Of a stretch of 64,000 nucleotides of DNA, positions 49,072 to 59,044 are shown piece by piece. The notes beneath the pieces are model-generated. The model had not been told where the DNA came from and did not search any database. It was given only the letters and a program-made list of their open reading frames with translations. Made by a program: the position numbers and the translations under genes. Numbering within the stretch: the first letter of the stretch is position 1; every line of letters begins with the position of its first letter. Source of the DNA: Niallia sp. FSL W8-0635 (GTDB taxonomy: Bacteria; Bacillota; Bacilli; Bacillales; Cytobacillaceae); NCBI RefSeq assembly GCF_038007965.1, contig NZ_JBBOYD010000001.1, positions 1,962,501-2,026,500 of the forward strand, written 5' to 3'.

Positions 49072-49261
49072 CGTGAACTTTTTTAATTTATGTCTGGAGC
49101 GCAATGGAACGAACTAGTTATCAAATCTAACTTTACGTAATTATCAAAAATTTTATATGATAAATTAGCTCTCTTTTCCCAAAACCCCCCACTCAAATAT
49201 TCTATTTCTTTATGGTATAATGAGAAAATAATAGATTTGGACTTGGATTTTGGAGGAAGTT

Positions 49262-51883
49262 ATGACAACATATACGCCAATGATACAACAATACTTACAG
49301 GTAAAGGCAGATTATCAGGATGCCTTTTTATTTTTTCGTTTAGGAGACTTTTATGAGATGTTCTTTGATGATGCGATTAAAGCATCACAAGAGCTTGAAA
49401 TTACGTTAATAAGCAGAGAAGGGGGCGGAGCGGAGCGAATTCCAATGTGCGGAGTTCCCCATCATTCTGCACCCAACTATATTGAACAGCTTGTTGAGCG
49501 CGGCTACAAGGTGGCAATCTGTGAACAAACCGAAGACCCAAAGCAAGCAAAGGGTGTCGTAAAAAGAGAAGTCGTACAGCTAATCACACCTGGTACGATG
49601 ATGGAAGGGAAAAATCTTTCCGATAAAGAAAACAATTATATTGCAACCATCTCTTTATTTGCAGATAATAAATTCGGCTTTGCCTATAGCGATTTATCAA
49701 CTGGGGAAAGCAAGGCGACGATTTTAACTGGAATCGATTCATTATTGAATGAATTATCGCTATCGGGAGCAAAAGAAGTGGTTGTTTCAGATGACTTTTC
49801 GAAAGAATATCTGAAAAGATTACAGGAGCGTGGCACATTAACACTTTCAATTGAAAATGATACCGATGAAAAAGGCATGCATGCCTCTTTATTACAAGGA
49901 ATCAATGAACAACAGCTGAAAAATACCGTTTCCCGTTTGTTCAATTACTTATATCGTACACAAAAACGAAGCCTGGATCACTTACAGCCAGTTTCTATTT
50001 ATGTAATCGATCAATTTATGAAAATTGATTATTTTTCGAAACGAAATTTAGAATTAACAGAAACGATTCGTTCAAAAGGGAAAAAAGGTTCACTGTTATG
50101 GCTCTTGGATGAAACGAAAACAGCGATGGGCGGCAGACTGCTGAAACAATGGATTGATCGTCCGCTATTAAATAAGGATGAGATTGAATATCGTCAAAAT
50201 TTAGTAGAAACGATGATTGGCCATTATTTTGAACGCCAGGATTTACGGGAAAAATTAAAGGAAGTCTATGATTTAGAACGCTTGGCAGGTCGCGTTGCTT
50301 TCGGAAATGTGAATGCAAGAGATCTTGTTCAGCTAAAAAAATCATTGCAGCAAGTGCCAATCATCCAGCAAATTGTTGCATCGTTCGGCTCAAAAGAAGC
50401 AAGCAGCCTTGCAGATAAACTGGACCCATGTGAAGATATTACCGATTTATTAGAACGGGCAATTGTGGAAAATCCGCCCCTTTCGATTAAAGAAGGAAAT
50501 ATCATTTTAGATGGCTATCATGCTGAATTAGATAGTTACCGTGATGCGAGTCGAAACGGTAAGACGTGGATTGCCCAGCTGGAAAGAGAAGAGCGGGAAA
50601 AAACAGGCATTAAATCACTGAAAATCGGCTATAACCGTGTATTTGGCTACTATATTGAAGTGACGCGTGCCAATGTGCACCTTTTACAAGAAGGACAATA
50701 TGAGCGCAAACAAACACTTGCCAATGCTGAACGCTATATTACGCCGGAATTAAAGGAAAAAGAGAGTCTAATCTTACAAGCGGAAGAAAAAATGGTGGAG
50801 CTGGAATATGACATTTTCACAACTATCCGCGAAACGATTAAAGAATATATTCCACGCTTGCAAAAGCTAGCTAAAACAGTAAGTGCACTAGACGTATTGC
50901 AATGCTTTGCAACTGTCAGTGAGGATCGTCGCTATGTGAAACCGCAATTTTCAACGGATCGCAACCTTTCTATTAAAAATGGTCGCCATCCAGTAGTAGA
51001 AAAGGTGATGAACGCACAGAGCTATGTAGCAAATGATTGTACCATGCATAAAGAACGGGAATTGCTGTTAATTACAGGTCCGAATATGTCTGGTAAAAGT
51101 ACGTATATGCGCCAGATTGCTTTAACAAGTATATTAGCGCAAATTGGTTGTTACGTCCCAGCAGACGAAGCAGTATTGCCACTATTTGATCAAGTATTTA
51201 CAAGAATCGGTGCGGCAGATGACCTTATCTCTGGACAAAGTACGTTTATGGTTGAAATGCTAGAAGCGAGAAATGCCCTTTTACATGCGACAAATAATAG
51301 TTTAATTCTATTCGATGAAATAGGCCGAGGCACAAGCACCTATGATGGAATGGCGTTAGCACAAGCAATTATTGAATATATCCATCACGAAGTCGGAGCA
51401 AAGACATTATTCTCGACTCACTATCATGAGCTAACCGTGCTTGCGGACGAGCTTCCGTCATTAAGCAATGTTCATGTAAGTGCAATGGAGCAAAATGGCA
51501 AAGTTGTCTTCCTTCATAAGATAAAAGAAGGAGCAGCAGATAAAAGCTATGGTATTCATGTTGCACAGCTTGCAGAATTACCAGAGGCATTGATTGAACG
51601 AGCACAAGAGCTGTTAACAAGCCTAGAGCAAAAAGATCAATTTGCTGGAGAGGTAGCAGTGGCTGCAATCGAAAAGCCTGTTTTGAAAGCAGCGATAGTC
51701 GAGGAAGAGGCACAATTATCTTTCTTTGGTACAGAAGAAGAGAAAAAGCCGCAAAAAGCGATTTCTACCAAGGAAAAGCAAATTGTATCGAAGCTTAAAG
51801 AAATAGATATTCTAGAAATGACGCCAATGCAGGCATTGAATACATTGTATGAGCTTCATAAGAAAGTTCGGAATGATGGATGA
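49262..51883 (+). CDS. mutS: DNA mismatch repair protein MutS
   Basis: Recognises mismatches and recruits MutL. The 873 aa product has the mismatch-contact motif [14 protein letters not shown] near residue 27, the clamp and lever helices, and the ATPase domain with Walker [14 protein letters not shown] near 610 and Walker [17 protein letters not shown] near 683, then the helix-turn-helix. The C-terminal tail is variable and ends at the dimer or beta-clamp-binding region. ATG 49262 follows TGGAGGAAG; the frame opens at TTG 49250. Confidence 0.98.
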   Translation: MTTYTPMIQQYLQVKADYQDAFLFFRLGDFYEMFFDDAIKASQELEITLISREGGGAERIPMCGVPHHSAPNYIEQLVERGYKVAICEQTEDPKQAKGVVKREVVQLITPGTMMEGKNLSDKENNYIATISLFADNKFGFAYSDLSTGESKATILTGIDSLLNELSLSGAKEVVVSDDFSKEYLKRLQERGTLTLSIENDTDEKGMHASLLQGINEQQLKNTVSRLFNYLYRTQKRSLDHLQPVSIYVIDQFMKIDYFSKRNLELTETIRSKGKKGSLLWLLDETKTAMGGRLLKQWIDRPLLNKDEIEYRQNLVETMIGHYFERQDLREKLKEVYDLERLAGRVAFGNVNARDLVQLKKSLQQVPIIQQIVASFGSKEASSLADKLDPCEDITDLLERAIVENPPLSIKEGNIILDGYHAELDSYRDASRNGKTWIAQLEREEREKTGIKSLKIGYNRVFGYYIEVTRANVHLLQEGQYERKQTLANAERYITPELKEKESLILQAEEKMVELEYDIFTTIRETIKEYIPRLQKLAKTVSALDVLQCFATVSEDRRYVKPQFSTDRNLSIKNGRHPVVEKVMNAQSYVANDCTMHKERELLLITGPNMSGKSTYMRQIALTSILAQIGCYVPADEAVLPLFDQVFTRIGAADDLISGQSTFMVEMLEARNALLHATNNSLILFDEIGRGTSTYDGMALAQAIIEYIHHEVGAKTLFSTHYHELTVLADELPSLSNVHVSAMEQNGKVVFLHKIKEGAADKSYGIHVAQLAELPEALIERAQELLTSLEQKDQFAGEVAVAAIEKPVLKAAIVEEEAQLSFFGTEEEKKPQKAISTKEKQIVSKLKEIDILEMTPMQALNTLYELHKKVRNDG

Positions 51884-51907
51884 AGTGGTTTTTGAGGGAA
51901 CGTTGTT

Positions 51908-52085
51908 TTCATAGTGGGATGAACGCCAGAAACTAGAAGAACTTTGGAAAAAGTGGTGTTCATAAGCGAGATGAAAGCAAGAAAGCAAAGGAACTTTAGC
52001 AAAAGTGGCGTTCATCAGCAAGATGAAAGCCAAAAACCAGAGGAATTCCAGCAAAAGTGGGTTTCATACGCAAAGTGAAAACCAC
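51908..52085 (+). repeat. Tandem 52-bp array between mutS and mutL
   Basis: Units begin TTCAT-A/C-AGC-x-AGATGAA at about 51908, 51959, 52011 and 52063 (the last is partial). Each has a TTCAT/ATGAA mini-hairpin followed by a purine-rich run such as AGCAAAAGTGG. It fills nearly the whole intergenic space. Confidence 0.85.
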
Positions 52086-52152
52086 AGTTCAATCTAACGC
52101 ATAAACTGCCCACTTAATCTGAATAAAAGTAAGAAAGAAAAGAGGAGAAGCA

Positions 52153-54069
52153 ATGGCAAAGATTATTCAACTGGATGATGCACTCTCGAATAAAATTGCT
52201 GCAGGTGAAGTTGTTGAGCGGCCAGCCTCTGTTGTAAAAGAGTTAGTAGAAAATAGTATTGACGCAAAAAGTACTTCGATTGAAATTTTTATCGAAGAGG
52301 CTGGTTTGCAAAGCATCCGCATTCTTGATAATGGACTAGGAATTGACGAAGAGGATGTCTTAACTGCTTTTTCCAGACATGCGACTAGTAAAATTAAAGA
52401 TGAAAATGACTTATTTCGAATTCGTACCCTTGGCTTCAGAGGAGAGGCACTACCGAGTATTGCCTCTGTCTCCCAAGTTACCTTAACAACTTCCACTGGG
52501 GAAAAGGGGACAACGATCGAACTCAAAGGCGGTCATTTAGTGAAACAGGAAGGCGCACCTGGAAGAAGAGGTACAGAGATTATTGTTAGCGATTTGTTCT
52601 TTAACACGCCAGCAAGATTGAAATATATGAAGTCAATTCATACAGAGCTTGGCAATATTACCGATATCGTCAATCGACTTGCCCTTGCGCATCCTGATAT
52701 TAGCTTTCGCCTAGTTCATAATGATCGCAAGCTCCTTCATACGAATGGCAATGGGGATGTAAGACAAGTTCTTGCGAGCATTTATGGCTTAACTATTGCT
52801 AAAAAAATGATTCCAATTTCAGCAAGCACTCTTGATTTTAAATTAAGTGGCTATATGGCGCTACCAGAAATTACGCGAGCGTCACGTAACTATATTTCCA
52901 CGATGATTAATGGACGCTTTATTAAAAACTATTCTCTTGTACGTAGTATTCAGGAAGGCTATCACACATTGCTGCCGATTGGAAGATATCCAATTGTTCT
53001 CTTAAATGTGGAAATGGATCCGATTCTAGTCGATGTCAATGTCCATCCATCGAAAATGGAAGTGCGCTTTAGTAAAGAACAAGAGCTGTATGAGCTTGTA
53101 AGTACTACTATTAAAGCAGCCTTTAAGAAAAAAGAGCTCATTCCAGCAGGACTAATTCGTGAGAAAAAGCCTGCACCAAAAGAAGAGCAAGCAGCATTTA
53201 GCTTTGACACGGTGCGTGAGCCAGCAATGCCAGTATCTGCTCCAAAACCAGAACCAACTTTTTCGATTCCAACAGTAGAGCAAGAGGAAAAGCCAACTTG
53301 GAACGAGTCAATAGAAGAAGCACCAAGTAGTTGGCAAGCTGGAGAAAGTGGAGAAGATTCAACAATAACAGATACCACAGCCTTTTTCTTTGGAGAGAAA
53401 GGAAGTAATTTCATTTCACCTACACCAGTAGAAGAGATAGAGGAAACTTGGGAAGAGGAAGAAATAGCCGACGTCGTGGAAGGTCCCAGAGTTCCACCCC
53501 TTTATCCAATTGGGCAAATGCACGGAACTTATATATTTGCACAAAACGAAAGAGGACTATATATCATTGACCAGCACGCAGCCCAAGAACGAATCAAATA
53601 CGAATTTTTCCGGGAAAAAGTTGGAGAAGTGCATAATGAATTACAGGAAATGCTCATCCCATTAACATTAGATTATTCCCTTGATGAGTGGATGAAAATA
53701 GAAGAAAATAAAGCCGAATTAGAAAAAGTAGGCGTATTTCTCGAACCATTTGGCCAGCAAAGCTACCTAGTTCGCTCCCATCCACAATGGTTCCCAAAAG
53801 GAGAAGAAAAAGAAACAATCGAAGAAATGATCGAACAAGTTCTCTCCATGAGAAAAGTAGACATTAAACTATTAAGAGAAGAAGCAGCCATCATGATGAG
53901 CTGCAAAGGCTCCATTAAAGCCAACCGTCATTTAAGAAATGACGAGATTCAAAGTTTATTAGACGAACTTCGAACTACTTCCGATCCATTTACATGTCCG
54001 CATGGTAGACCGATAATTGTGCATTATTCTACTTATGAAATGGAGAAGATGTTTAAACGCGTGATGTAG
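52153..54069 (+). CDS. mutL: DNA mismatch repair protein MutL with island-supplied 3' end
   Basis: GHKL ATPase and nicking endonuclease linking mismatch recognition to repair. The 638 aa product has [12 protein letters not shown] near residue 35, [10 protein letters not shown] near 60, [12 protein letters not shown] near 95, an acidic low-complexity linker (about 330-450), the endonuclease metal motif [13 protein letters not shown] near 473 and CPHGRPI near 615. ATG 52153 follows AGAGGAGAAGC. The last 47 bases recur 5 kb downstream, so the present 3' end probably came with the island and encodes the same residues. Confidence 0.97.
   Translation: MAKIIQLDDALSNKIAAGEVVERPASVVKELVENSIDAKSTSIEIFIEEAGLQSIRILDNGLGIDEEDVLTAFSRHATSKIKDENDLFRIRTLGFRGEALPSIASVSQVTLTTSTGEKGTTIELKGGHLVKQEGAPGRRGTEIIVSDLFFNTPARLKYMKSIHTELGNITDIVNRLALAHPDISFRLVHNDRKLLHTNGNGDVRQVLASIYGLTIAKKMIPISASTLDFKLSGYMALPEITRASRNYISTMINGRFIKNYSLVRSIQEGYHTLLPIGRYPIVLLNVEMDPILVDVNVHPSKMEVRFSKEQELYELVSTTIKAAFKKKELIPAGLIREKKPAPKEEQAAFSFDTVREPAMPVSAPKPEPTFSIPTVEQEEKPTWNESIEEAPSSWQAGESGEDSTITDTTAFFFGEKGSNFISPTPVEEIEETWEEEEIADVVEGPRVPPLYPIGQMHGTYIFAQNERGLYIIDQHAAQERIKYEFFREKVGEVHNELQEMLIPLTLDYSLDEWMKIEENKAELEKVGVFLEPFGQQSYLVRSHPQWFPKGEEKETIEEMIEQVLSMRKVDIKLLREEAAIMMSCKGSIKANRHLRNDEIQSLLDELRTTSDPFTCPHGRPIIVHYSTYEMEKMFKRVM
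54023..54069 (+). other. Left attachment-site copy (mutL 3' end)
   Basis: These 47 bases match 58998-59044 at 42 positions; the first 22 are identical and probably contain the crossover. All five differences are synonymous in the mutL frame. Confidence 0.85.
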
Positions 54070-54167
54070 CTGGATTTACAGGGGTTATGAGGGGGTGAAA
54101 ATGTTCATTGCCCCCATTTTGCCCCCACAATTTTTCATTCCTCATCTTCTTCATCTCCTTCTAGATA

Positions 54168-54850
54168 CTATTCTAATCGGTTAACACTTTCCAACTCGTG
54201 CTTCTTGGTTATATGTAAATATACATCAGAGGTGACATTAAGTGCTGAATGTCCAAGTCTTTCACTAACAACCTTAATATCATTACCACTCTCGAGCATC
54301 ATAATAGAATGTGTATGACGTAAGCCGTGTGGACTAATTATAGGAAGATCTGTTTTATCAATAATGCTTTTGAGTACTTTGTTGATACCATATGGACCTA
54401 GTGGTCTTCCACTCCACGTTGTAATGACATAATCCTGATCAATGTATTTCTCCCCGTATCTCTCATTATTCTGTTTTTGCCAATCTTTATACGCTAATAA
54501 ATCTTTAATAAGCTTATCCCCTATAGGAATTGTTCGGAAGCTAGAAGACGTCTTAGGTTTTTTGACTTTTTTATCATTTCTAGACTTCGAAATGACAATA
54601 AGTTTTTTTTCAAAATTAATGTACTGCCATTTTAATGCTAATAGTTCACCTTTTCGAAGACCTGTTCTTAATAAGAAGGATACAATCAAGTAGTGATGAG
54701 GCCTGCCTTTTTTAGCTGTTCTAATAAAAGTATTGACTTCATCCCTAGTTAAATAGTTTCTCTTTTCTATTTCATTTTCCTTTTGAACTTTCATATTTAG
54801 AAAATTATTATGTGGCAGTAACTCAAGTTCAACAGCTTTATTTATGGCAG
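54168..54850 (-). pseudogene. Truncated phage-type tyrosine recombinase (integrase)
   Basis: Site-specific recombinase catalytic domain. The residue set appears complete: RTGLRKGELLALKW, HGLRHTHS, LGHSALNVT and the nucleophile in SDVYLHI. Upstream of the internal ATG at 54794 the frame still reads family-like sequence (AINKAVELELLPHNNFLN) up to about 54850, where it meets acyltransferase-like sequence on the other strand. So roughly 150 N-terminal residues (arm- and core-binding domains) are missing. A shorter product from 54794 could still be made but probably cannot integrate. It adjoins the left attachment copy. Confidence 0.85.
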
Positions 54851-55439
54851 TACAGAAAATGGAATGGATGGCTGGTATTTGTTATTTCATTTCATTATGT
54901 ATAATGATAATACACTTTACGATTTCGGGACTTCAATTGCTAAAATGGTATTTCCCATTTTTTATTACAGTGTTTTTAGTCTCAAAGTATAAAGATGTTT
55001 TTGTGAAGTATCTTAACATTGTAATTCAAATTTCATTAATATATTTCCTATACTATTAAACTCAATATAAGAGGTTATTAGATCTTGATTTTTTTAAATA
55101 TTTACAAGGTCTAAATGGGGTAGAAATATTAGCAATTGATATGTTATATAGGTATTTGATTGCTTTTTCTGGTATTGCAGTATGCTTTGCTATTATTCAA
55201 GCAATAAAGAAGTTAAAACTTTTCGAAAGATTTGTTTGGCTTGGGAGATATACAATGGAGATATATGCAATCCAATTTTATTTTATAGGTATTGTTGGAA
55301 CACAGTATGTTACACAAATTTAGGCATTGGTATTTTGGTTGTAGGATTAGCGACAATAATAACATTATTTGCAACCTTATCTATTTCTATCTATATTAGA
55401 AAAAGTAAATTTTTTAGCTTTTTATTATTAGGAAGATAA
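54851..55439 (+). pseudogene. Acyltransferase-3-like membrane protein remnant
   Basis: C-terminal part of a multi-pass acyltransferase (OafA-like family, judged from GRYTMEIYAIQFYF). Frame 1 reads hydrophobic segments to a TAA at 55057, continues in the same frame after it (TQYKRLLDLDFFKYLQG), stops again at 55321, and then resumes in another frame (LGIGILVVGLATIITLF). The N-terminal half is missing where it joins the integrase remnant. With an internal stop, a frameshift and a truncation it is dead. Confidence 0.65.
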
Positions 55440-55554
55440 TAACAATAAGGATGCAGTACAAAAGGAAACTACTGTGCATTAGTGTGTATAAATGTATATT
55501 GATGAATATATTTAAATATTAGACAATAGTATCATCTAAATGGAGGTGGTACTA

Positions 55555-55728
55555 TTGGCAACACCCAGACACAATATCACTCTCGAAGAGGGTGTGTACG
55601 ATGAGTTTGCAAAGTATGCTGGTAAGAAAGGTATTAAAATCTCAACGCGGATTAATATCCAAATGAAAAACTTTATCGAAGAAGAAAAAATGATGGAGGA
55701 ATATCGGAAACAGAAGCACTCGAAATAG
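55555..55728 (+). CDS. Small ribbon-helix-helix-like protein
   Basis: 57 aa with the pattern of an Arc/CopG-type DNA-binding protein: a short beta segment (PRHNITLEEGVYDEF) and two helices (AKYAGKKGIKIS, RINIQMKNFIEEEK). The start is probably TTG 55555, after GGAGGTGG; ATG 55540 lies within that site. It could be the island's regulator or the antitoxin of a lost pair; no toxin is seen beside it. Confidence 0.6.
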   Translation: MATPRHNITLEEGVYDEFAKYAGKKGIKISTRINIQMKNFIEEEKMMEEYRKQKHSK

Positions 55729-55839
55729 GATGTTTCATTTAACTACTAGGTTAATATTTGTTCTATAGTTTATTTTTACGTTAAGATGTCTATATATTTA
55801 AGGTGGAAAAATTTATAGAAACAGAGGTGCTTAATTAAA

Positions 55840-56400
55840 ATGAAAATTAAGTTATTCATTCTAAGTATTATTGCAATTCTTGGTTTATCTGCTTGTGCAA
55901 ATGATACTAGTCAAGAAGATAATAATGCGAATAGCAGTAGCAAGGAAACAATGAATCATGAAGAGATGAACCATACTGGTTCAGGTGAGATTCCTGAAGG
56001 ATTAAAAGTGGCGGAAAATCCTGTTTATAAAGTGGGTAGCAAAGCAATTATTAAAGCTGACCACATGGAAGGAATGAAAGGTGCTGAAGCAACGATTGTA
56101 GGTGCCTATGATACCATTGCCTATGTTGTTTCCTATACTCCAACCACAGGAGGAGAAATGGTAACTAACCATAAATGGGTAATCCAAGAAGAAATAAAAG
56201 ATGCTGGAACAGAAGAAATTGCATCAGGAACAGAAGTAACATTAGAGGCAGATCATATGGAAGGGATGAAAGGCGCAACAGCTGAAATTGAATCAGCGGA
56301 AAAAACTACTGTTTATGTGGTGGACTATACTCCGACTACAGGTGGAGAAAAAGTAACAAATCATAAATGGGTAACAGAAAGTGAACTTTCAGATAAGTAA
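55840..56400 (+). CDS. YdhK/DUF1541 lipoprotein
   Basis: 186 aa lipoprotein: signal peptide with lipobox LSAC (cysteine near residue 19), an Asn/Ser/Met/His-rich spacer, then two tandem DUF1541 repeats. Each repeat has the pattern ADHMEGMKGA ... YTPTTGGE-V-TNHKWV (about residues 65-120 and 130-183). The function is unknown; the family often accompanies metal or copper resistance genes, which fits the Met/His content. ATG 55840, with AGAGGTG upstream. Intact, followed by a terminator. Confidence 0.9.
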   Translation: MKIKLFILSIIAILGLSACANDTSQEDNNANSSSKETMNHEEMNHTGSGEIPEGLKVAENPVYKVGSKAIIKADHMEGMKGAEATIVGAYDTIAYVVSYTPTTGGEMVTNHKWVIQEEIKDAGTEEIASGTEVTLEADHMEGMKGATAEIESAEKTTVYVVDYTPTTGGEKVTNHKWVTESELSDK

Positions 56401-56404
56401 TCAA

Positions 56405-56439
56405 GAAAAAGCCAACATTAGCAGCTGTTGGCTTTTTCT
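56405..56439 (+). terminator. Terminator of the YdhK gene
   Basis: Stem AAAAAGCCAACA / TGTTGGCTTTTT with T-run. Confidence 0.92.
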
Positions 56440-56459
56440 TATGCAATTAATGCATAGTT

Positions 56460-56547
56460 GTATTTATTACTCTGTACAAATAGCTAAAAATGCTGATATA
56501 TAGCGGTTTAGGGATATACCATAGTAGTGGATACTATTGTTCGTTAG
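56460..56547 (+). repeat. 88-bp island repeat, copy A
   Basis: About 83 percent identical without gaps to 57322-57409, both containing TGATATATAGCGGTTTA and AGTGGATACTATTGT. After copy A comes ATACAGAAGCACTCGGAATA, recalling the end of the RHH gene (ACAGAAGCACTCGAAATA), then TAAACAGGTGCTTTA, recalling 57675. Confidence 0.75.
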
Positions 56548-56617
56548 TGTGTATACAGAAGCACTCGGAATAAACAGGTGCTTTACTATTTTTCTCTACA
56601 ATATATTATTAGTGGAC

Positions 56618-57193
56618 CTATACTTCTTTACTTTTCTTCTCAAAATGAATAAATACATTAGTAATCCATTTCGCAATTAAAGATCCTAAAAAATAGAAAA
56701 GGAAAAGATAAAAGTAAATTGATTTATTGGATAATCTAATAAGATCCTGTGATGCGAGTATTGGCTTAAATATGAAAGCGAAAAAAACACTTGTTAATAA
56801 TGCGTAGGTATAATAATTCTTTTTATGATTAAGTGTCCATTGATAAACAAATATATACACTACTGGGATTAATGAAGTATCCAGCCCAAAATTGATTGGG
56901 AGTATAGAGGTTAACTTATATGGATATTCCCAGAGTCCATGTCTGGTTGCATATCCGTCAATATATGTTGATAACATATGAATACTATAACCATAGAATC
57001 CTAAATGAAATGCTTTCTTTTTATCTATTTTAAAATAAAGAATGATTAGTGGAACTATAAAAAGTAAAAAATTAATCCAAAATTGCCAAGTATCAATATT
57101 AGAGTAAGTTGACCAATAGTGATCCCAATTATTTGAAAGATTTTCTTGTGTATTTTTAAGTTGGTTTAAATTTTCTATTTGATCTGTATTCAA
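56618..57193 (-). CDS. CBO0543-family membrane protein
   Basis: 191 aa multi-pass membrane protein with five to six hydrophobic segments and the family-like stretch GLWEYPYKL...GLDTSLIPVVYIFVYQ (about residues 87-120). Function unknown; such genes are frequent in variable regions of Bacillus. A TTG start at 57193 has AGGGTG 6 bases upstream; GTG 57202 is the alternative. It is the only intact minus-strand gene of the island and has no partner. Confidence 0.75.
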   Translation of the reverse strand: MNTDQIENLNQLKNTQENLSNNWDHYWSTYSNIDTWQFWINFLLFIVPLIILYFKIDKKKAFHLGFYGYSIHMLSTYIDGYATRHGLWEYPYKLTSILPINFGLDTSLIPVVYIFVYQWTLNHKKNYYTYALLTSVFFAFIFKPILASQDLIRLSNKSIYFYLFLFYFLGSLIAKWITNVFIHFEKKSKEV

Positions 57194-57321
57194 ACAATTC
57201 ACCCTTTTTTAATGGAAAGTATAGTTATTTTTTACTTTACAGTAGAAAAATATCCATGAATTAACACCATTCAACAAATTTTTTATAGGTGGAAAGGTTA
57301 TTAAATATTTACGTCACAGTA

Positions 57322-57409
57322 GTATTTACTACTCTTTATAAATGTATAGAAAAGTTGATATATAGCGGTTTATGGATATATCATAGAAGTGGATACTATT
57401 GTGCGGTAG
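57322..57409 (+). repeat. 88-bp island repeat, copy B
   Basis: See copy A at 56460-56547. It lies just upstream of the small gene at 57475, where it could hold that gene's promoter. Confidence 0.75.
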
Positions 57410-57474
57410 CAATTTCAAAAATGATAAAGGAGTATAATGGGGTATTAGTGAATCTTTTTATAGGAGGTTTTTTT

Positions 57475-57675
57475 ATGTATACTTTATCTGATTTGAAAAA
57501 AAGCACTTTTTATCCCTTAATATCAAATGTATTGTTAAGTCACCATGGTATTTCTGAGGCTTTAACAAGGAATCTAAGTCACGAGAATGGTGAAGATAAG
57601 GTAGTTTTAGAATTTTTAATTAATATGGACACATCAGTAGATAGAAAGGAGAAGCTTTTAGAGCATTATTCATAA
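57475..57675 (+). CDS. Small protein of unknown function
   Basis: 66 aa, starting MYTLSDLKKSTFYPLISNVL, soluble and helical looking, no motif known to me. ATG 57475 is placed by a strong TAGGAGG about 8 bases upstream; a longer frame from 57289 runs through repeat copy B and lacks support. It directly precedes the HEPN-type remnant in the same direction and could be its partner. Confidence 0.6.
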   Translation: MYTLSDLKKSTFYPLISNVLLSHHGISEALTRNLSHENGEDKVVLEFLINMDTSVDRKEKLLEHYS

Positions 57676-58079
57676 ACAGGTACTTTATTTAAAAGAAACA
57701 TTTTTGCAAATTTTGACATTAACTATATAGTAAAAGATCAATTGGAAAGTGGAGAAAATATAGTTGAATTTTTTTTAGAAAGTACTAAAATGTTAATCAT
57801 AACTGCTTATGAACTAACAAAAGAAAAACAAGTTGATAATCGAGGGGAATTGTGGCAGTTTTTTAAACATGTTAGAAATGCATGTGCTCATGGCGGTTCA
57901 TTTCACTTTATAGGTAATGAACCCAAATATATTGCTAAATGGAGAGCTAAAGAAATTAATTCAAGTCTCCAAGGGAGAAAATTGTTTAATCAAGGTACCT
58001 TGGGTTAATATCAATGAGTGAAGTTATTTTGTTGCTTTTAGACATAGAAAAAGAGTATTCTATCGAATTTGTTTTTTAA
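57676..58079 (+). pseudogene. HEPN-domain-like gene, broken
   Basis: The frame open from 57676 reads KRNIFANFDINYIVKDQLES and later FFKHVRNACAHGGSFHF, where RNACAH fits the R-x4-6-H motif of HEPN RNases and of abortive-infection proteins. No good start codon or ribosome binding site is present (TTG 57742 is internal). Near 58003 the frame is lost, but the next frame continues plausibly (LISMSEVILLLLDIEKEYS) to a stop at 58077. This looks like a truncated and frameshifted HEPN protein, possibly once an antiphage gene. Confidence 0.5.
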
Positions 58080-58152
58080 CACAATATCATATATTAATTT
58101 AATGAGTCCTATAACATGGGTTCTTTTTTATTACCTTTAAGGAGGTGAAACC

Positions 58153-58451
58153 ATGGAAATGGAGCTAACAAAATATTTTCTTACCCAGGGGCCATTTGCG
58201 TTATTATTCGTATGGCTCCTTATTTATATGTTATGAAGAATAACAAGGAGAGGGAAAATCGCTTGCAGGATCTGCTTGATAAGTTTAGTGATAAGTATGA
58301 TTTCGAAAATGCTTTTCTGCTTTATCTATATCTTCGCTTGTTAAATTATTTAGAGTATAACTACTCCATAGATTTCAGAATATTCATAATTTTAACATTC
58401 CTTTCGAATAAATGTTTATTTTTGAAAAAAATAATATATTATGTAATTTAG
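58153..58451 (+). pseudogene. BhlA/UviB-type holin-like gene, frameshifted
   Basis: ATG 58153 after a perfect AAGGAGGTGAAACC reads MEMELTKYFLTQGPFALLFV, the typical start of bacteriocin-associated holin-like BhlA. The frame stops at a TGA near 58234, yet the +2 frame continues VMKNNKERENRLQDLLDKFS, as BhlA should. A 2-bp AT duplication in TTTATATG explains the shift. The end after SDKYD no longer resembles the family. Phage-derived. Confidence 0.7.
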
Positions 58452-58507
58452 GTAAATATTCTGACTTGTTACAATAATATACCAATTTATTAAAAAGGAG
58501 AAGAGTT

Positions 58508-58996
58508 GTGAAAAAATATATTTTAAAAATAGCAACAGTATTATTACCAATTCTATTAATTTTTAGTACATTAAGCGAAGCAAATATTAACGCTGCACCA
58601 AATATAAATATATACCCAAAAGATCCAAGCGATCCTGTTACAGAAGAACAGTATGAATACCTTGAGCCAGATTTGGAGACTTACGAAGATATCAATATAG
58701 ACGAACTAGAAACAGTACCAGTTGAAACCTTAGAAGATGAACCTGAAAATATTGATGATTTTGATGATGAACCAATTATCGATTTTGATTCTGATTCAGA
58801 ATCACCTGATAAAGCGCCTGCAATAGAAGAAGCTGAAAAAAATAATAATCCTCCCTATGGTGGAGCTATAAATATCTATCCTACTACAAGAATAAAAACA
58901 AATGGTAAAACTAAAACAGTAGAAGTTCAAGTTTTTAAAGGAAATGGTAAGAAGGTATATGAAACGGTTAAAAATGGACAAGCTTTGACAAGGTGA
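58508..58996 (+). CDS. Exported acidic protein of unknown function
   Basis: 162 aa. A signal peptide (KKYILKIATVLLPILLIF..., cleavage likely near INAAPN at residue 30) is followed by a strongly acidic, Asp/Glu-rich middle (about 45-110) and a basic C-terminal part with NIYPTTRIKTNGKTKTV. The motif NIYP occurs twice, near residues 33 and 121. GTG start after AAAAGGAGAAG. Its stop codon ends two bases before the right attachment copy, so it is the island's last gene. Confidence 0.75.
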   Translation: MKKYILKIATVLLPILLIFSTLSEANINAAPNINIYPKDPSDPVTEEQYEYLEPDLETYEDINIDELETVPVETLEDEPENIDDFDDEPIIDFDSDSESPDKAPAIEEAEKNNNPPYGGAINIYPTTRIKTNGKTKTVEVQVFKGNGKKVYETVKNGQALTR

Positions 58997-58997
58997 A

Positions 58998-59044
58998 ATT
59001 ATTCTACTTATGAAATGGAAAAAATGTTCAAGCGTGTGATGTAG
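58998..59044 (+). other. Right attachment-site copy (original mutL 3' end)
   Basis: Encodes the same C-terminal residues as mutL ([14 protein letters not shown] and stop) in good codon agreement but has no upstream gene in frame. It is followed at once by a terminator, which suggests that it is the ancestral end of mutL. Confidence 0.85.

Larger units (their letters stand above)
54023..59044. mobile_element. Decaying integrative island at the mutL 3' end
   Basis: Bounded by the 47-bp direct repeats, about 5 kb, and more AT-rich than its flanks. A tyrosine recombinase catalytic domain lies next to the left repeat, as in many tRNA- or gene-end-targeting islands. The rest is a mix of broken genes (acyltransferase, HEPN type, BhlA) and intact small ones (RHH protein, YdhK, CBO0543, acidic exported protein). 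It lacks replication or transfer genes and is likely immobile on its own. Confidence 0.8.

Noticed and set aside
51812..52054. Minus-strand 80-codon frame over the mutS-mutL gap
   Set aside because: Its apparent protein repeats simply reflect the 52-bp DNA array; it begins inside mutL-side spacer without a good ribosome binding site.
54168..59044. Active prophage or conjugative element
   Set aside because: No structural, replication, terminase or transfer genes, and the integrase is truncated; a degraded island fits better.
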